NCBI GenBank assembly: GCA_020216805.1
Contig: JAIWNN010000070.1
Span: 1-16,922, forward strand
Length of the DNA: 16,922 bases
Source: Desulfarculus sp.
GTDB taxonomy: Bacteria; Desulfobacterota; Desulfarculia; Desulfarculales; Desulfarculaceae
Direction: 5' to 3'
Made by a program: the position numbers and the translations under genes. The notes below the pieces were generated by a model. It was not told where the DNA came from and searched no databases. It was given only the letters and a program-made list of their open reading frames with translations. Of this stretch, positions 14,383 to 16,922 are shown piece by piece; the first letter of the stretch is position 1; the number at the start of each line of letters is the position of its first letter.

Positions 14383-14931
14383 ATGTCCAAGCATGATCGG
14401 TTGCTGAAGCGCGAAGATTGCGTCCTGGTGGTCATCGACGCCCAGGAAAAGCTGCTGCCGGTGATCCACGCGCAGGAGGAGGTGGTGGCCAACATCGCCA
14501 AGCTGGTCAAGTTCGGCGGTATCGTTGGTCTGCCGGTGGTGGCGACCGAGCAGATGAAGCTGGGGGCCACGGTGGCGGCGGTGGTCGAGGCGGGCTTGAA
14601 CGAGCCGGCCATCGCCAAGATCAGCTTCGACTGCTTCGGCTGCGATGATTTCACCCAGAAGATCAAGGCCCTGAAGCGCAAGACCCTGGTGCTGGCCGGA
14701 GTGGAGGCCCACATCTGCGTCTTCCAGACCGCCCTGAGCGCCCTGGATGACTTCCGGGTGCAGGTGGTGGGCGACGCGGTTTCCTCCCGGACGGCGCGCA
14801 ACCGCGACCTGGCCCTGGCCCGGTTGCGCCACGCCGGCTGCGTGGTCACTTCCACCGAAATGTTCATCTACGAGATCCTGCGCCAGGCCGGCACCGAGGA
14901 GTTCAAGGCCACCCTGCCCCTGGTCAAATAG
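14383..14931 (+). CDS. Isochorismatase-family cysteine hydrolase
   Basis: A 182-residue cytoplasmic protein. The catalytic triad of the family is in place: D19 in VVIDAQEKL, K79 in IAKISFDCF, and C112 in AGVEAHICVFQTA. The layout and length resemble the YcaC-like branch, whose substrates are mostly unknown, rather than a dedicated isochorismatase with a siderophore cluster. No enterobactin or nicotinamidase context is visible. AAAGGGGG lies about seven bases before the ATG. The gene probably shares a transcript with the flavoprotein gene upstream (59-base gap, no terminator seen). Confidence 0.88.
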   Translation: MSKHDRLLKREDCVLVVIDAQEKLLPVIHAQEEVVANIAKLVKFGGIVGLPVVATEQMKLGATVAAVVEAGLNEPAIAKISFDCFGCDDFTQKIKALKRKTLVLAGVEAHICVFQTALSALDDFRVQVVGDAVSSRTARNRDLALARLRHAGCVVTSTEMFIYEILRQAGTEEFKATLPLVK

Positions 14932-14992
14932 GCCGCCGCCATCCGTCCCACTGGCCAGGCGCCAGCGGGCCGGGTCGGGGAGAGACAAGTTC

Positions 14993-15124
14993 ATGATGAT
15001 AACCGGTTTGGCGTGGCGAGGGGGCGGGGACAATCGGGGCGCCGTCACGGCAACCAATTCAATTATCTCGACAATAATGGACCAGCAGATTTGCCTTGAC
15101 AGGTTGTTGGGGGGTGGATATTGA
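14993..15124 (+). CDS. Possible 43-codon leader ORF overlapping the MarR start
   Basis: The frame begins with two ATGs (14993, 14996) preceded by GGGGAGAG at 14977-14984, and ends in TGA at 15122-15124, which overlaps the TTG start of the MarR gene as TTGA. The product would be a 43-residue peptide with no recognised domain. The stretch is also AT-rich and promoter-like, so the ORF may be chance. It is listed because the ribosome site and the stop/start overlap would allow coupled translation. Confidence 0.25.
   Translation: MMITGLAWRGGGDNRGAVTATNSIISTIMDQQICLDRLLGGGY
15062..15078. promoter_or_regulatory. Inverted repeat upstream of the MarR gene, possible operator
   Basis: ATTAT (15062-15066) and ATAAT (15074-15078) are perfect inverted arms around a seven-base centre in an AT-rich patch. 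A TTGACA lies downstream at 15096-15101, with only a weak -10 (TATTGA at 15119) after it. MarR proteins commonly bind such symmetric AT-rich sites in their own promoters, so autoregulation is plausible but not shown. Confidence 0.35.
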
Positions 15125-15621
15125 TTAACAACATGAACAAAACTGCCGAGGAAAACCTGGCCGAAGGGGCGGCTCTGCTGGATTATCAGACCCAGCGCCT
15201 GCAGGGTTTGATCAGCGAGATGGTGCACTGCTGCCAGGATCGCATGGTCTTCCAGTCCCAGAAATTCGATTTGCCTCAGGCCGAGTTGCGCTGTCTGATG
15301 CTCTTCGGCGACGAGCGCTATCTGACCGTCAAGAGCATCGCCCAGCGCCTGGAGGTGGCCAAGAGCCGGGTGACCAAGATCCTGGAGGGGATGGAGGCGC
15401 GGGGCCTGGTCAGCCGCACCGACGATCCCCAGGATGGCCGCATCCGCTTGATCAGCCTGACCGCCGAGGGCCGGCGGCGGGCCCAGCAGGTCGGCGAGTT
15501 CATGAGGGAGATCCATCAACGCATCCTCGTGCAATTCGAGGAAAATCAGCGATTGGAGATCATCGCCGTGCTGGAATCCCTGCGCACCGCCATGGAGGTG
15601 GTCAAGCAGGGCTTGAAGTAG
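15121..15621 (+). CDS. MarR-family transcriptional regulator
   Basis: A 166-residue winged-helix protein. The DNA-binding core is at about 50-115: LPQAELRCLMLFGDERYLTV, then a recognition helix in AQRLEVAKSRVTKILEGMEA, then the beta-wing DPQDGRIRLISLT typical of MarR. Flanking helices (about 15-45 and 125-165) would form the dimer interface. Three Cys (C37-C38 in VHCCQD and C58 in RCLML) could act as thiol or oxidant sensors, as in OhrR-like MarR proteins; this is inference. TTG at 15121 is preferred because G-rich sequence (15109-15117) lies just upstream. ATG at 15133 is an alternative with no ribosome site. The next gene encodes a DsrE2-type sulfur protein with its own possible promoter, a likely target. 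Confidence 0.88.
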   Translation: MINNMNKTAEENLAEGAALLDYQTQRLQGLISEMVHCCQDRMVFQSQKFDLPQAELRCLMLFGDERYLTVKSIAQRLEVAKSRVTKILEGMEARGLVSRTDDPQDGRIRLISLTAEGRRRAQQVGEFMREIHQRILVQFEENQRLEIIAVLESLRTAMEVVKQGLK

Positions 15622-15655
15622 CGTTGCGCGGGGCGGGCGCGTGCGGGGTGTTTGC

Positions 15656-15684
15656 TTGCGGACGGATGGATCACACTGATAACA
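15656..15684 (+). promoter_or_regulatory. Possible promoter of the DsrE2-family gene
   Basis: TTGCGG (15656-15661) and ATAACA (15679-15684) are 17 bases apart. A one-base shift gives GATAAC with a preceding TG. The leader to the ATG at 15791 would be about 100 bases. Both hexamers are imperfect. Confidence 0.35.
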
Positions 15685-15790
15685 TACTTTGCTTAGCGGG
15701 AGATGGTCAGCGCGGAGTGGCGGGAAGTCTGGGACTCCAAATCAAGCCGCCGACCGCGGCCCACCCCCAACCCGAAGCTCGGAGGATGCA

Positions 15791-16333
15791 ATGACCGACG
15801 CGGAGATCCAAAAGCTGGTGGAGCAGCGGGTCCAGGAAGAGTTGGACAAGCGCCTGGCCGAGCCGCAACCGGCCCGGGCCATGACCATCATCGCCTCCAA
15901 GGGCAGCCTGGACATGGCCTATCCGGTGCTGATCCTGGCCACCACCGCCGTGGCCATGGACCTGGAAACCACGGTGTTTTTCACCTTCTATGGCCTGGAC
16001 ATCATCAATCGCCACAAGTACGCCAACCTCAAGGTGGCTCCCATCGGCAACCCGGCCATGCCAGTGCCGGTGCCCAACATCGTGGGCATGCTCCCGGGCA
16101 TGACCGCCATGGCCACCAGCATGATGAAGGGCTGGATGGGCAAGGTGAACGTGCCCAGCATCCCGGAGCTGATGGAGACGGCCAAGGACAGCGGGGTCAA
16201 GCTTATCGGGTGCCAGATGACCATGGATGTCATGGGGATAAAACATGAGGACCTGATCGACGGGGTGGAGGTGGGCGGCGCGGCCACCTATCTGGCCGCC
16301 GCCAGCCGGGCCCAGATCAACCTGTTCGTCTGA
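15791..16333 (+). CDS. DsrE2-type (DsrE/DsrF/DrsH-like) sulfur-related protein
   Basis: A 180-residue protein. Residues 1-25 form a charged helix (AEIQKLVEQRVQEELDKRL); the DrsE_2 domain follows at about 30-180: AMTIIASKGSLDMAYPVLIL, the Ala/Phe-rich VFFTFYGLDII, and the signature KLIGCQMTMDVMGIKHEDLI, which holds the only Cys (C141). Relatives carry or transfer sulfane sulfur as persulfide on that Cys, often beside TusA or rhodanese, or in sulfur-oxidation and sulfate-reduction clusters. Here no TusA or rhodanese is adjacent. The hydrophobic stretches are family-typical and may associate with the membrane. GGAGG at 15781-15785 is five bases before the ATG. It follows the MarR gene by 169 bases. 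Confidence 0.9.
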   Translation: MTDAEIQKLVEQRVQEELDKRLAEPQPARAMTIIASKGSLDMAYPVLILATTAVAMDLETTVFFTFYGLDIINRHKYANLKVAPIGNPAMPVPVPNIVGMLPGMTAMATSMMKGWMGKVNVPSIPELMETAKDSGVKLIGCQMTMDVMGIKHEDLIDGVEVGGAATYLAAASRAQINLFV

Positions 16334-16391
16334 GGGCGCGGATTTTTGGGGTGGCCTCGCAACCATGCTGGCATTGAGGCCCAAAAAGTGC

Positions 16392-16421
16392 TTGACTGAC
16401 ATCAGCGCCGGTGTTTCAATA
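16392..16421 (+). promoter_or_regulatory. Possible promoter of the porin gene
   Basis: TTGACT (16392-16397) is followed after 18 bases by TCAATA (16416-16421), or after 19 by CAATAT. The predicted leader is about 215 bases long, which places both hairpins in the 5' untranslated region. Confidence 0.45.
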
Positions 16422-16432
16422 TGCCAAGGAAA

Positions 16433-16470
16433 GAATAGGCAGAGGCTTTGAGGGAAGCGTCTGCCTATTC
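16433..16470 (+). promoter_or_regulatory. Long perfect hairpin in the porin leader
   Basis: GAATAGGCAGA (16433-16443) pairs perfectly with TCTGCCTATTC (16460-16470). Inside the 16-base loop a further four-pair stem forms (GCTT at 16445-16448 with AAGC at 16455-16458). No T-tract follows, so this is not an obvious terminator. It lies just after the promoter-like pair and could stabilise the mRNA 5' end, be a protein-binding site, or belong to a small RNA. Confidence 0.6.
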
Positions 16471-16483
16471 GACGAACCCCGAA

Positions 16484-16499
16484 ACGCCCGCAGGGGCGT
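16484..16499 (+). promoter_or_regulatory. Second hairpin in the porin leader
   Basis: ACGCCC (16484-16489) pairs with GGGCGT (16494-16499) across a four-base loop, 13 bases after the first hairpin. Together they make a compact double-hairpin element about 140 bases before the porin start codon. Confidence 0.5.
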
Positions 16500-16642
16500 G
16501 GTTGAGGAAGCCGCCTGAATGATGGGTCTTGGGTGAGCCCTGGCTGTCGGGCGGCCGTTGTGCGCGGGAAATCGAGGTTGAAGCTGGCTACTGCACCCTC
16601 GGTCCTCGCGCGAGAGAACATCGAAAAGGAGAAAAGGGAACA

Positions 16643-16922
16643 ATGAAGAAGCTTTTCGCGATCCTGGCGGCGGTGGCGGTGCTGGGTCTGGCGATGCCGG
16701 TCCTGGCCGCCGACGCCCCCGGCACCAACGTCGTGGTCGGCGGCCGCATCCTGACCGACCTTGGCTGGCACAAGTCCTCCAAGGAGCTGACCAGCAACGG
16801 CAAAGAGGATGTGACCACCGCGTTCGTGAGCCTGGCCGGCCACTCCTACCTGAACGCCAAGTTCACCAGCGCCGACAAGTCCACCGGTGGCTTCATCGAG
16901 CTGGGCCTGGGCTCCAAGCTTG
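16643..16922 (+). CDS. Outer-membrane porin-like protein, N-terminal part (3' truncated by window edge)
   Basis: The frame opens at ATG 16643 and runs without a stop for 93 codons to the window edge. It begins with a clean signal peptide (MKKLFAILAAVAVLGLAMPVLA, cleavage near residues 22-23). The mature part alternates polar and hydrophobic residues with many Gly, Ser, Thr and aromatics (TNVVVGGRILTDLGWH, SLAGHSYLNAKFTS, GGFIELGLGSK), the pattern of transmembrane beta-strands. It is therefore probably an outer-membrane beta-barrel or porin. Substrate and strand count cannot be judged from the fragment. A purine-rich stretch (AAAAGGAGAAAAGGGAA at about 16624-16640) supplies the ribosome site. 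Expression may be controlled through the structured leader. Confidence 0.8.
   Translation, partial: MKKLFAILAAVAVLGLAMPVLAADAPGTNVVVGGRILTDLGWHKSSKELTSNGKEDVTTAFVSLAGHSYLNAKFTSADKSTGGFIELGLGSKL

Larger units (their letters stand above)
16334..16642. other. 309-base gap between the DsrE2 gene and the porin, with structured leader
   Basis: No coding frame here looks real. Near the DsrE2 end an inverted repeat (GGCCTC at 16353-16358, GAGGCC at 16376-16381) with a 17-base loop may help end transcription, though no T-tract follows. It is succeeded by a promoter-like pair and, within the predicted porin mRNA leader, by two strong hairpins (listed separately). The remainder, 16500-16620, is GC-rich with no recognised riboswitch. 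Confidence 0.6.

Noticed and set aside
16433..16560. Known riboswitch in the porin leader
   Set aside because: The conserved cores I know for TPP, SAM, SAH, glycine, c-di-GMP and Moco classes are not seen.
1..16922. tRNA, rRNA, CRISPR array, transposase or phage genes
   Set aside because: None was found: no cloverleaf, no regularly spaced repeats, no transposase or integrase motifs in any plausible frame.

Overview
The window is GC-rich bacterial chromosome with no RNA gene, insertion sequence, CRISPR array or phage gene that I can recognise. The gene families point to an anaerobic, probably sulfate-reducing deltaproteobacterium (Desulfobacterota), perhaps Desulfarculus-like. They include an FmdE-type protein beside a molybdopterin-binding protein with a Cys cluster, a DsrE2-type sulfur protein, an EAL-HDOD protein, a PilZ protein and an outer-membrane porin. 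The taxonomic placement is inference from gene content only.

Layout. Positions 1-101 hold the last codons of an unidentified gene, followed by a hairpin. Positions 397-2474 (+) hold a two-gene signalling unit: an HDOD protein and a GAF/PAS protein whose kinase-like C-terminus lacks both the phosphoacceptor His and an ATPase domain. A flagellar sigma-28-like promoter lies just upstream. An 8-G tract near the junction would join the two reading frames after a -1 shift. Positions 2661-8179 (-) hold seven co-directional genes. In transcription order these are a methyltransferase, an FmdE-like protein and a MoCF-domain protein (coupled by start/stop overlaps), then an EAL-HDOD protein, an exported conserved protein, and two tandem paralogous exported TPR proteins.

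A small four-Cys protein lies at 8306-8548 (+), and a PilZ protein on the minus strand at 8671-9612. From 9781 to the end everything is on the plus strand: a tandem universal stress protein, an OmpA-family periplasmic protein, a TolB-like propeller fused to a carbohydrate-binding-like domain, a thioredoxin-reductase-like flavoprotein followed by an isochorismatase-family hydrolase, a MarR regulator, a DsrE2-family protein and, after a 309-base structured leader region, the start of a porin that runs off the window.

Themes. Cyclic-di-GMP and HDOD signalling recurs (HDOD, EAL-HDOD, PilZ), with one unit apparently under the flagellar sigma factor. The methyltransferase/FmdE/MoCF trio looks like a molybdenum or tungsten cofactor module of uncertain function. 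The right half has a thiol/sulfur flavour (CxxC flavoprotein, Cys-containing MarR, DsrE2) and several cell-envelope proteins. The best candidates for undescribed biology are the FmdE/MoCF/methyltransferase trio, the sigma-28-linked HDOD plus pseudo-kinase pair with its G8 junction, the flavoprotein lacking the NADPH motif, and the structured porin leader. All function assignments are from reading motifs by eye; no database search was run.
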